Source of the DNA: WHTI01 sp046715095
Lineage (GTDB): Bacteria; Actinomycetota; CADDZG01; WHSQ01
Length of the DNA: 20,577 bases
Assembly: GCA_046715095.1 (NCBI GenBank)
Contig: JBKJZQ010000021.1
Span: forward strand, 1-20,577
Direction: 5' to 3'
The notes beneath the pieces were generated by a model. That model made no database searches. It had not been told where the DNA came from and saw only the letters and a list, made by a program, of their open reading frames with translations. A program made the translations under genes and the position numbers. Shown here in pieces: positions 6,634-13,715 of the stretch; within the stretch, counting starts at the first letter, position 1; every line of letters starts with the position of its first letter.

Positions 6634-7077
6634 ATGTTCTTCCTGATGGTTTCCGCCTCCGGCCGCCGGGTCCGCCTGACAGTCGCGCTCCTGTTTCTGT
6701 CTGCTCTCGTTGTGGGAACCGCATTCGGAGACGACGACACCTTCCCTTTCGGGCCTTTTCGGATGTATTCAACGCGCAACTCGCTCGACGGGTTCGTCAA
6801 CTCTCCTGAGTTCGTCGGGATCACGACGAACGGCGAGAAGGTGCCGGTGCCGTTCCAGATCCTCGGACTGAGGCGGGCAGAGGTCGATGGTCAGATATCG
6901 AGGATGGTCGAAGATCCGGGCCTTCTCGGCCTCCTCGTCGAAGCGAAGGAGGAACTCGATCCCGGCGCGCTGGATCTCGTCGAGCTCCGGCTGTACCTGC
7001 GTGTGACCGACCTCGAAGACGGGTATCCGGCGGGGGAGACGGTCGAGTTGCTGGCGACCTGGAAGAGGGATACGTGA
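6634..7077 (+). CDS. Small signal-anchored protein linked to HTTM-like gene
   Basis: About 147 aa. A basic stretch (SGRRVR) is followed by one hydrophobic segment (LTVALLFLSALVVGTAFG) and a soluble domain with the motif PFGPFRMYS near the membrane. The rest is acidic, without recognised catalytic residues. Proteins with an aromatic-proline Met-Tyr/Phe-Ser motif of this kind are often encoded beside HTTM/VKGC-like membrane proteins, and here the stop overlaps the next gene by 4 nt (GTGA). The start is uncertain: GTG 6610 (with GAGG four nt upstream), ATG 6634 or ATG 6646 are all possible; 6646 would give the cleanest signal anchor. Function unknown; a partner of the membrane protein is likely. 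Confidence 0.7.
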   Translation: MFFLMVSASGRRVRLTVALLFLSALVVGTAFGDDDTFPFGPFRMYSTRNSLDGFVNSPEFVGITTNGEKVPVPFQILGLRRAEVDGQISRMVEDPGLLGLLVEAKEELDPGALDLVELRLYLRVTDLEDGYPAGETVELLATWKRDT

Positions 7078-7937
7078 GCGCCCGCGAACGCATGGGACCG
7101 GTTCGAGCGATCGAGCGCTGGTGGTTCGGCGGTGTACCCAAGGGACGCGTGGCCGCGCTGCGGACGATCCTGTACCTGTTCGTCTTCGTCGACGTCCTCC
7201 TGACGACCCCATGGGTGGCCCACCACGGAGGCGTCCCGGGCGAGCTCTACCAACCGCTCTTGATCGGCCGGCTACTCCCGCTCCCCATTCCGGGCCCGGT
7301 CAACGTGCTCGTGGTTGAGGTGCTCCTCCTCGTGGGCGCAGCGGTCGGTGCCACCGGTCGTTTCCACCGGGTCGCAGGTTGGGTCGTGTTCCTCATGTAC
7401 CTCGAGTGGATGATCATCGCCTTCTCCTACGGCAAGGTCGATCACGACCGCGTCGGATTCCTGGTCGCGCTGGCGGTCCTCCCGACCGCGGGTGAGGCGC
7501 GATGGGGTGACGAGGAGGCGAGCGAGGCGGCGGGCTTCGCGGTCCACAGCATCCAACTTGCCGCCGTCCTGACCTACTTCCTTGCGGCGTTCGCCAAGTT
7601 CCGTTTCGGAGGGATCGGGTGGGTGAACGGTGCGACGCTCGTGCGGGCGGTGATCTCCCGGGGAACCGCGCTGGCCGATCCCCTCCTCGACCATCCGTGG
7701 ATCCTCCACGTAACCCAGTACCTGGTCGTGGGCTTCGAATTGCTTTCCCCCCTCCTGTTGATAGGGGGCAGGATCGGGATGACGATGCTCGCCGCTGCGC
7801 TCGTGTTCCACGTCATCACTTTCTCGACGATCTCGATCATCTTCCTTCCGCACATCATGTGTCTTCTCGCGTTCCTCCCTCTCGAGCGCTTGTCGTCCGG
7901 CTACCGCACCGCCGAGGTGGGTTCGGCCGCGGCTTAG
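7074..7937 (+). CDS. HTTM (vitamin K-dependent gamma-carboxylase-like) membrane protein
   Basis: A 287-aa polytopic membrane protein with about seven to eight hydrophobic segments. N-terminal RWWFGGVPKGRVAALRTILYL, then TYFLAAFAKFRFGGIGWVNG, and C-terminal FHVITFSTISIIFLPHIMCL resemble the HTTM domain shared with the membrane part of vitamin K-dependent gamma-carboxylase. DoxX-like proteins are a second possibility. The GTG start overlaps the upstream stop by 4 nt; an ATG at 7092 is an alternative. It lies between a small anchored protein and a sigma-like fusion in a tight run, so the three probably act together at the membrane. The substrate or partner is unknown. Confidence 0.75.
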   Translation: MSARERMGPVRAIERWWFGGVPKGRVAALRTILYLFVFVDVLLTTPWVAHHGGVPGELYQPLLIGRLLPLPIPGPVNVLVVEVLLLVGAAVGATGRFHRVAGWVVFLMYLEWMIIAFSYGKVDHDRVGFLVALAVLPTAGEARWGDEEASEAAGFAVHSIQLAAVLTYFLAAFAKFRFGGIGWVNGATLVRAVISRGTALADPLLDHPWILHVTQYLVVGFELLSPLLLIGGRIGMTMLAAALVFHVITFSTISIIFLPHIMCLLAFLPLERLSSGYRTAEVGSAAA

Positions 7938-7963
7938 CAGGGACTTCGTGGGATGGTAGCGGG

Positions 7964-9061
7964 GTGGGAAGAGCGGACCGAAGCGCCGACGTGTGGGCGC
8001 GCACCTACCCGGGTGCCTTCCGCCTCGCGTTCCTTCTCGTTGGGGATATGGACGCGGCCGGGCGCGTTGCGGAGCGCACCTTCGTGCGCATGCACGTTCG
8101 TTATAGGGATGTGAGGGGGCCCGGGAGCCTCGAGTTCTGGACCATCCGAAACGTGGTCAGGCTGTGCCGCATGAGGACCAGAACCAGGGTGCTGCGCCGG
8201 TTGCATCCTTCACGGGCTGCCCGGGGGGCCGCTCCATCCACCTCTCTCGAACGACTCCGTTTCCGCCGGCGAGCGGCCTACGTTCTTTCGGTCTACCGAG
8301 GGATGGAGCTCGGCGAAGTGGCCGACGCCCTCGACTGCTCTCCCGGCGGGGTCTCGGCGCTCCTGTCGGCCGCAGATCAGGCGATGGCGCGCTCAGGACT
8401 CGCCCCGCCAGGGAGATCAGAGCTAGCGTCTCTGGTTGCGGAGCTGCCGGAGCCCCACCTCGAAAGAACGACGCTCAGGAGAGCCGCACGTGCCCGGATC
8501 ACCTTCTCGCTCGCGATGGTTGCTCTCAGCGCGATGTTGATCGCCGCCGGCTACTACGCGCTCCAGACGGTGAACTCGGAACCTCCGGTCGAGCACGCCC
8601 GGGCGATCCAGGTCCCCGGACTACGGGGCGCATCGGACGCCCGGAGTGATCTGGCGCGCTTCGGAGCCCCGGAGTGGTGCCCGGATCTCGACGGGACCAG
8701 GCCGATAGAGGGCGAGTCCCATGGGCTCGCGGCCGACAGCGCGATCAGGTTCGATATCGCCTTGGCGAAGGGGAGTTACCAGAAGACGATCCGGGCGCTC
8801 CTCCACCCGTCTCCGGGCGCCCCTGCCCGGACTCGGGACTGGCCTCATCACCGCGATGCGACCGGCCTGGGGGTGATCCAGATATCCGCAGGATGGACCG
8901 ATCCGGATCTTGTCCGGGCCTGCGGGCGTGACGCCGCCGAACGAACGCTGAAGGTCGCCATCTGGCAGCAAGGAGCGAACGACGGCGCCGGTGAGGTGAT
9001 CGCCTTCTACACGGTTCTCTCCGCCAGAGGTTGGGAGGTGTGGGCCTCGAACGGACCCTGA
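7964..9061 (+). CDS. Sigma-70-like (ECF-type) protein fused to a transmembrane and extracytoplasmic domain
   Basis: About 365 aa. Residues 12-70 resemble sigma region 2 (YPGAFRLAFLLVGDMDAAGR, then EFWTIRNVVR). Residues 98-142 resemble region 4 (RRRAAYVLSVYRGMELGEVA, then SPGGVSALLSAA). After a linker, residues 179-200 form one hydrophobic span. The remaining ~165 residues would be outside the membrane and include two cysteines (EWCPDL and VRACGRD). The reading frame is open to 7619, but that part overlaps the HTTM gene; GTG 7964, 26 nt after it, is the best start, with GTG 7991 as a fallback. The sigma similarity is weak but ordered correctly. It may be a membrane-tethered regulator rather than an active sigma factor. 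Confidence 0.65.
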   Translation: MGRADRSADVWARTYPGAFRLAFLLVGDMDAAGRVAERTFVRMHVRYRDVRGPGSLEFWTIRNVVRLCRMRTRTRVLRRLHPSRAARGAAPSTSLERLRFRRRAAYVLSVYRGMELGEVADALDCSPGGVSALLSAADQAMARSGLAPPGRSELASLVAELPEPHLERTTLRRAARARITFSLAMVALSAMLIAAGYYALQTVNSEPPVEHARAIQVPGLRGASDARSDLARFGAPEWCPDLDGTRPIEGESHGLAADSAIRFDIALAKGSYQKTIRALLHPSPGAPARTRDWPHHRDATGLGVIQISAGWTDPDLVRACGRDAAERTLKVAIWQQGANDGAGEVIAFYTVLSARGWEVWASNGP

Positions 9062-9078
9062 TAGCGCTCCTGGCGCTA
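9062..9078. terminator. Hairpin between convergent genes, possible bidirectional terminator
   Basis: TAGCGC (9062-9067) and GCGCTA (9073-9078) are perfectly complementary around a 5-nt loop, starting right after the stop of the sigma-like gene and 24 nt before the end of the universal stress protein gene. AGCCGGCT follows. No T-tract is present on either strand. Confidence 0.4.
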
Positions 9079-9101
9079 CGAGCCGGCTGATCCTGGGGCC
9101 G

Positions 9102-9989
9102 TTACTTCTCGCGGCGGGCCACAAGCGTCGCACGGGCGAAGCGAGAAACCTGATCGGAAACAGAACCGAGGAGCGCGCGGCGGATCGGTCCAAGCCCCCG
9201 TGACCCCACGACGACGAGGTCGAAGTGGCCGCTCTCGGCGACCCCGAGGATCTCGCGGGTCGGGCTCCCCGTGACGACCTCGGAATCGACCGTAAAACCG
9301 GCCTCGCCCAGGACGCTTACCGCGGCGGCCGCGTAGCCTTCAGCCCGCTGCAACAGCGCTTTCTCGATCTCCAGATTGCGTTCTGGCGGAGGGGAGGGGG
9401 CGACACCGGGCAGCGGCAGGAATGGAGGCGGTAGCGTTTCGGCCACCGAGATGACGTGGATCGAAGTCCGTTCCGGATCCGCCAACCGGGTGATTGTCTC
9501 GGCTCCCAGACGACCACCCTCGGAACCGTCCACGGCCACCAGGATCCGTCCGTGTTCGTCACCGGGGTTCGCTTCGTGGGTGATCAGCACAGAGGCGGGG
9601 GAGTTATGGAGGACGAACGTGCTCGCGCTGCCGAGCAGGAGATTGTTCAGCCAGTTGCGACTTCCGGCCCCCACCGTGGCTAGATCCGCACCCTCCTTCT
9701 CGATCATCGTAACGATCTGAGCTCCGGGGCTTCCCTCGGCGAACAGGGCCTCAGCGCGGAAGCCGGCGGTGTCGAATCGGGCCACCGCAGAGTTCACGAT
9801 CTCCCTCGCGTGGGCCCTCCGTTGCTCGAGGGAATCGGCGACGAACGTCGGACTCTCCGGCACCACGATCTCGAAGGTCGATACGCCGAGGATCTTCAGA
9901 TCGAGGGCGGACCGGTTCCCGATCTTCTCCAGGAGGAGACCGGCGTCGTGGGCGGGTTTCGACCCATCGGTCGCGAACAGGACGTTCAT
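9102..9989 (-). CDS. Universal stress protein, two tandem UspA domains
   Basis: A 295-aa cytoplasmic protein with two UspA folds (about 1-138 and 147-295), the usual tandem form in Actinomycetota. Each starts with a beta strand and VA/FATDGS-type Asp (LFATDGS, LVAVDGSEGG). The ATP-binding motif G-x2-G-x9-G-S is complete in domain 2 (G262, G265, G275, S276). In domain 1 the second glycine is Ser110 (G107, S110, G120, S121), so nucleotide binding there may be weaker. The frame is open to 10436, but GGGAGG four nt before ATG 9989 fixes the start. It is divergent from the PPOX gene; 9990-10118 must hold both promoters. Confidence 0.94.
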   Translation of the reverse strand: MNVLFATDGSKPAHDAGLLLEKIGNRSALDLKILGVSTFEIVVPESPTFVADSLEQRRAHAREIVNSAVARFDTAGFRAEALFAEGSPGAQIVTMIEKEGADLATVGAGSRNWLNNLLLGSASTFVLHNSPASVLITHEANPGDEHGRILVAVDGSEGGRLGAETITRLADPERTSIHVISVAETLPPPFLPLPGVAPSPPPERNLEIEKALLQRAEGYAAAAVSVLGEAGFTVDSEVVTGSPTREILGVAESGHFDLVVVGSRGLGPIRRALLGSVSDQVSRFARATLVARREK

Positions 9990-10118
9990 CGATCCTCCCT
10001 TGTCTGCTGTTGACTCAAGGGTGGTCTTGACGGTCGCTGTTAGGAAGGGCCGGATGGCCTGGAATAGTAGTGCTGTGCGCACTGCTCTTGGGATCAGTCG
10101 AAAACGAAGGAGTAAGAG

Positions 10119-10508
10119 ATGACGCAGATACCCGAAGACTTCAACGACCTGATGGACGAGAAAGGTTTCGCCCACCTGGCGACGATCGGCCCGAAGGGCG
10201 AGCCGCATACGTCCCCGGTCTGGTACGACTTCGATGGCGAGAACGTGCTCGTTTCCCACACGAAGGAGAGGCAGAAGTTCGCCAACGTCCAGCGCGACCC
10301 TCGTGTGGCCCTGTCGATCGCCGACCCGGACAACCCGTACCGGTTCATCGAGATCCGCGGCGCGGTCGAGATCATCGACGACCCGGATAAGACGCTCATC
10401 CATCAGCTCTCCCGGAAATACCAGGACAAGGACCACACGGGCGACGGCCCCAGCGATAACCGGGTGATCTTGAAGATCCGCCCGGAGCGCGTGGTCACCT
10501 ACGGTTGA
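10119..10508 (+). CDS. PPOX-class F420-dependent oxidoreductase family protein
   Basis: A 129-aa split-barrel protein of the pyridoxamine 5'-phosphate oxidase-like fold. The order GFAHLATIGPKGEPHTSPVW, then DPRVALSIADPDNPYRFIEI, and the ending RPERVV match the actinobacterial family annotated as probable F420-dependent enzymes. These reduce or oxidise small molecules with F420 or another flavin; no specific substrate can be given. AAGGAG seven nt before the ATG sets the start. It is followed at once by the GcvR-like gene, 14 nt to the preferred ATG, so the two are likely co-transcribed. Confidence 0.88.
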   Translation: MTQIPEDFNDLMDEKGFAHLATIGPKGEPHTSPVWYDFDGENVLVSHTKERQKFANVQRDPRVALSIADPDNPYRFIEIRGAVEIIDDPDKTLIHQLSRKYQDKDHTGDGPSDNRVILKIRPERVVTYG

Positions 10509-10522
10509 GTAGCCTTCGCTCT

Positions 10523-11050
10523 ATGAGCGGACCTCATCACTACGCGGTAACCGTCATCGGCAACGACCGTCCGGGCATCGTCGCGGGCGTGACACGGGCG
10601 TTGTTCGAGACCGGATGCAATCTCGAGGACGCCACCTCCACGATCCTGCGGGGGCATTTCTCGATGATGCTCGTCGTTTCCTCGGACGGCCCGCTAGGAA
10701 CGCTCGAGGCGAGTTTGGCCGGAGCTGCCGACGAGCTCGGTGTGATGATCACGGTCAAGCCCGTCGAGGAGGCCGTGCTCGACTTCGATCCCCCCACGCA
10801 CATGGTGTCGGTGTACGGCGCCGATCATCCCGGGATCGTCTTCCGGATATCGGACGCGCTAGCGAGCGCCGGCGCGAACGTGACCGACCTCACCTCCCGG
10901 ATCATCGGTTCCCCCGAGGAACCCGTCTACGCCTTGATGATGGAGGTGACGGCCTCCGACGGAAAAGGTCTCGAAGACCTGCTCACCGGGATCGCATCCG
11001 AGATCGGGGTGGATGTCAGCGTCCATCCGATCGAGGCAGACCTCCTCTAG
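10523..11050 (+). CDS. GcvR-like protein with two ACT domains
   Basis: A 175-aa protein made of two ACT domains: the first begins at VTVIGNDRPGIVAGVTRALF, the second at VSVYGADHPGIVFRISDAL, each with the DxPGIV loop typical of amino acid-binding ACT folds. This layout matches GcvR, the accessory repressor of glycine cleavage in enterobacteria, and similar ACT-ACT proteins in Actinomycetota. No DNA-binding domain is present. The frame begins at TTG 10505 overlapping the PPOX stop, but ATG 10523 gives a normal N-terminus. The deformylase gene starts 3 nt after its stop. Its role here is probably amino acid sensing; the ligand is unknown. Confidence 0.85.
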   Translation: MSGPHHYAVTVIGNDRPGIVAGVTRALFETGCNLEDATSTILRGHFSMMLVVSSDGPLGTLEASLAGAADELGVMITVKPVEEAVLDFDPPTHMVSVYGADHPGIVFRISDALASAGANVTDLTSRIIGSPEEPVYALMMEVTASDGKGLEDLLTGIASEIGVDVSVHPIEADLL

Positions 11051-11053
11051 AAG

Positions 11054-11563
11054 GTGGCGATACGTCCGGTACTCAGGATCCCCGAGAGGGTTCTCAAGCG
11101 CACCGCCGTAGCGATGGGAGACGCCCTCGACGATGAGCTCGTCGCGGATCTGATCGACACGATGCGGGCGTCCCCCGGCTGCGTCGGTTTGGCAGCGCCC
11201 CAGATCGGGGTCTCTCGGCAGGCCTTCGCCCTCGACGTGACCGGACACCCCAAGACGAAGAGGTGTCACGGCCTGGTTGTGGTGTTCGATCCCGTGGTGG
11301 TCGAGTCCTCGGGCAGGGAGGTGGGGCGTGAGGGCTGCATGAGCGTCCCCGACCTCACCGCGAACGTGGCCCGGGCGAAGCGTGTCGTGGTACACGGTCG
11401 CACGCCCGAGGGCGAGGACCTCGCGATCGAAACCGACGGTTTAGAGGCGCGCGCCCTCCAGCACGAGATCGACCACCTGGGCGGCCTGCTGATCCTCGAT
11501 CGCGTGTCGTCGCTCGCCACCGACGTCTTCCGGAGGAAGGTGTACCAGGAGCCGCGCGGCTAG
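11054..11563 (+). CDS. def: Peptide deformylase
   Basis: Removes the N-formyl group from nascent proteins. The 169-aa protein shows all three motifs: GCVGLAAPQIG (42-52), EGCMSVP (93-99, metal ligand Cys95) and QHEIDHLGG (136-144, ligands His137 and His141, catalytic Glu138). EGCMS instead of the common EGCLS is a mild variation. The GTG start at 11054 is 3 nt after the GcvR-like gene and no good Shine-Dalgarno sequence is seen, so translation is probably coupled. argC follows after 41 nt but has its own promoter. No fmt gene is next to it. Confidence 0.96.
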   Translation: MAIRPVLRIPERVLKRTAVAMGDALDDELVADLIDTMRASPGCVGLAAPQIGVSRQAFALDVTGHPKTKRCHGLVVVFDPVVVESSGREVGREGCMSVPDLTANVARAKRVVVHGRTPEGEDLAIETDGLEARALQHEIDHLGGLLILDRVSSLATDVFRRKVYQEPRG

Positions 11564-11565
11564 GT

Positions 11566-11604
11566 CATTTGCATTTATGCGGGAAACTGCATATCTTTGC
11601 ACCT
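11566..11604 (+). promoter_or_regulatory. argC promoter overlapped by two ARG-box-like palindromes
   Basis: Two AT-rich palindromes lie 19 bp apart centre to centre: GCAT-TT-ATGC (11571-11580) and TGCA-TATCTT-TGCA (11588-11601). This fits paired ArgR operators. A promoter TTTGCA (11568-11573), 18-nt spacer and TATCTT (11592-11597) is covered by both. The -10 box is 7 nt before the argC ATG and no Shine-Dalgarno sequence exists, so the transcript is probably leaderless. ArgR, encoded in the same cluster, with arginine as corepressor, would block polymerase here. Confidence 0.7.
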
Positions 11605-12594
11605 ATGGGGCATTCAGCGAGCGTACTAGGTGCATCAGGATACAGCGGTGGCGAGCTCCTGCGACTGCTCGCGTCTCATCCGGCGCTCGAGGTCGCCTGC
11701 GTGGCGGCCGACCGGTCCCGGGGACGGAGCCTTATCGAGGCCCACCCGCATCTCGTGTCCTCCTGTTTGGCGATTGGTCGAGACGAATCGCTGTCGATCT
11801 TCGCCCCTCCCTCAGATGCCATCCTCGCGGATGTCGACGTGCTGTTCTCATGCCTGCCCTCCGGCGCCCTGAAGGAACTCGGTGACCCTGCGGCTGCTGT
11901 TGTGGTGGATCTCTCCGACGACCACCGCGCCGATCCCGACTGGGTCTACGGGCTGACCGAACACGCCCGGGCCGAGCTTCCCGAGGCCACGAGGATCGCC
12001 AACCCCGGCTGTTATCCGACCGCGTCGCTCCTGTGCCTGATCCCGTTCGCCACCGCGGGTCTGATCGACGGCCCCGTCGTGATCGATGCGATCTCCGGCA
12101 CCTCGGGGGCCGGCCGTGCCGCCGGCGACGAGTATTCGCTGGCGTCGCTGACCGGATCGATCAAGGCATACGGCGCCACCACCCATCGCCACGTTCCCGA
12201 GATCGAGAGGGGCCTCGAGCACTTCGGGGGGATGAAGGCGACCGTGTCGTTCACCCCTCACCTCGCCCCGATGGCGAGAGGGCTTCTCGTCACCGCCCGG
12301 GCCAAGCTGCTCCACGAGCTCGATGATGCGGCCGCGCTGGCGGTGCTTGAGAGCGCGTACACAGGCGAAGGGTTCATCGAGGTGACCGACCGGTGGCCCG
12401 AGACGAAGGCCCTCTCGGGGTCCAACCGAGCGTCCGTGTCGGCCCGGGTCGATGCCCGCGCCGGTTTCCTCGTGTGCTCGTGCGCGATCGACAATCTCGG
12501 GAAGGGCGCCGCCGGACAGGCTTTGCAGAACGCCAACCTCGCGCTCGGCCTCAATGAGTCGCTCGGGCTATCGGCGGTGGGGATGTGGCCGTGA
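11605..12594 (+). CDS. argC: N-acetyl-gamma-glutamyl-phosphate reductase ArgC
   Basis: Reduces N-acetylglutamyl phosphate with NADPH to the semialdehyde, the third step towards ornithine. The 329-aa protein has the nucleotide-binding GASGYSGGELLRLL (9-22) and the catalytic Cys136 in NPGCYPTA; HRHVPEIE and the FTPHLAPM stretch follow as expected. The frame runs from 11569, but ATG 11605 starts the conserved sequence and matches the promoter geometry for leaderless translation. It is the first gene of the arginine cluster and overlaps argJ. Confidence 0.97.
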   Translation: MGHSASVLGASGYSGGELLRLLASHPALEVACVAADRSRGRSLIEAHPHLVSSCLAIGRDESLSIFAPPSDAILADVDVLFSCLPSGALKELGDPAAAVVVDLSDDHRADPDWVYGLTEHARAELPEATRIANPGCYPTASLLCLIPFATAGLIDGPVVIDAISGTSGAGRAAGDEYSLASLTGSIKAYGATTHRHVPEIERGLEHFGGMKATVSFTPHLAPMARGLLVTARAKLLHELDDAAALAVLESAYTGEGFIEVTDRWPETKALSGSNRASVSARVDARAGFLVCSCAIDNLGKGAAGQALQNANLALGLNESLGLSAVGMWP

Positions 12595-13715
12595 AGTGGC
12601 CCGAAGGGATCACCTCCGCGTCGCTCTCGTGCGGGATCAAGAGGAGCGGAAGACCGGATCTGGGCGTGCTCGTCTCTGAGACATCACTCGAGTGGGCGGG
12701 CGTCTTCACCCAGAACGCCGCGGCCGCCGCCCCGGTGAAGTGGTCCCGGTCTCTCCTCGGCTCACCGGTCCGCGCGCTGGTCGTCAACAGCGGCAACGCC
12801 AATGCCTGCACAGGACCCGACGGAGAGGCAGCGGTCCGGGCGACGGCGGCCGCTGCGGCGGACGTCCTCGGCCTGGCCGCGGAGGAGGTGCTGGTGTCGT
12901 CTACCGGACCGATCGGGGTGATGCTTCCGGTCGACAAGATCGTGGGAGCACTTGCCGGCGCGCCGCGCGCGATGTCATCCGACGTCGCGCCGTTCTTCGA
13001 TGCGATCCGGACGACCGACTCGCGCGTCAAGCTCGCATCGGCCGGCTCGCTCGTAGGCGTCGCCAAGGGTGCGGCGATGATCGCTCCGAACATGGCCACG
13101 ATGCTAGCGTTCGTGGCGACCGACGCCCCGATCGAGGGAGCGGTACTCCAGGGCCTGCTCGCGGGGGCCGTGAACCGGACGTTCAACCGCATCTGCATCG
13201 ACGCGTGCGAGTCGACCAACGACTCGGTCTATCTGTTCTCGACCGGTCGGGGAGCTCCGGTCGCCCTCGATGAGTTCTCTGCCGACCTCGAGCAGATCTG
13301 CGCGGCGCTTGCAGAGCAGATAGTCAGAGACGCCGAAGGCGGGACGCGTCTCGTTTCGATCGACGTGACCGGAGCGGACGACGAAGAAGAGGCTGCGGCG
13401 CTCGGTCGTGCGGTAGCCGCGTCGGATCTGTGGCGCGCTGCCATGCACGGCTCGGATCCGAACTGGGGCCGCGTGCTGTCGGCCATGGGCACCGTCGATC
13501 GCTCGATGTCGCTCGACGACGTTTCGGTCTCGATCGGGGACACGTTGGTCTTCTCGGCCGGTGCGCCCACGGGAGATCTCGCGACCGCTGCGACCGAGAT
13601 GGAGGGCGACTTCTCGTTGTCGTGCGTCGTCGGCCGCGGCCCGGGCGTCGCGACCGTCCTCGCCTGCGATCTCTCACCCGACTACGTCAAGCTCAATGCC
13701 TTCGGAACGACCTGA
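12591..13715 (+). CDS. argJ: Glutamate N-acetyltransferase / ornithine acetyltransferase ArgJ
   Basis: Moves acetyl groups from N-acetylornithine to glutamate, running the acetyl cycle; whether it also uses acetyl-CoA cannot be told. The precursor is 374 aa and cleaves itself before the Thr in MATMLAF (Thr170), which becomes the nucleophile; the oxyanion-hole motif STGPIG lies around 104-109. SCGIKRSG, VVNSGNANACTG and the C-terminal HGSDPNWGR also fit. Start choice: GTG 12591 overlaps the argC stop as GTGA, with GGGGA 7 nt upstream; GTG 12585 would add two residues. The stop overlaps the argB ATG by one nt. Confidence 0.97.
   Translation: MKWPEGITSASLSCGIKRSGRPDLGVLVSETSLEWAGVFTQNAAAAAPVKWSRSLLGSPVRALVVNSGNANACTGPDGEAAVRATAAAAADVLGLAAEEVLVSSTGPIGVMLPVDKIVGALAGAPRAMSSDVAPFFDAIRTTDSRVKLASAGSLVGVAKGAAMIAPNMATMLAFVATDAPIEGAVLQGLLAGAVNRTFNRICIDACESTNDSVYLFSTGRGAPVALDEFSADLEQICAALAEQIVRDAEGGTRLVSIDVTGADDEEEAAALGRAVAASDLWRAAMHGSDPNWGRVLSAMGTVDRSMSLDDVSVSIGDTLVFSAGAPTGDLATAATEMEGDFSLSCVVGRGPGVATVLACDLSPDYVKLNAFGTT

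Noticed and set aside
5796..6809. 337-codon plus-strand open frame opposite the crotonase gene
   Set aside because: The crotonase reading is unambiguous, with motifs and ribosome binding site; the antisense frame has no family features.
10068..10082. AGTGC-TGTGC-GCACT inverted repeat between USP and PPOX genes
   Set aside because: Five-bp arms are common by chance in this composition and no promoter element lines up with it convincingly.
9990..10436. In-frame extension of the universal stress protein gene into the PPOX gene
   Set aside because: It is antisense to a well-supported gene, and a strong Shine-Dalgarno sequence precedes ATG 9989.
11041..11604. Riboswitch or leader-peptide attenuator before def or argC
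   Set aside because: Gaps are 3 and 41 nt, too short for a known riboswitch, and no arginine-rich leader peptide is present.
13430..13714. Upstream extension of argB
   Set aside because: It lies inside the 3' end of argJ; ATG 13715 gives a normal ArgB N-terminus.
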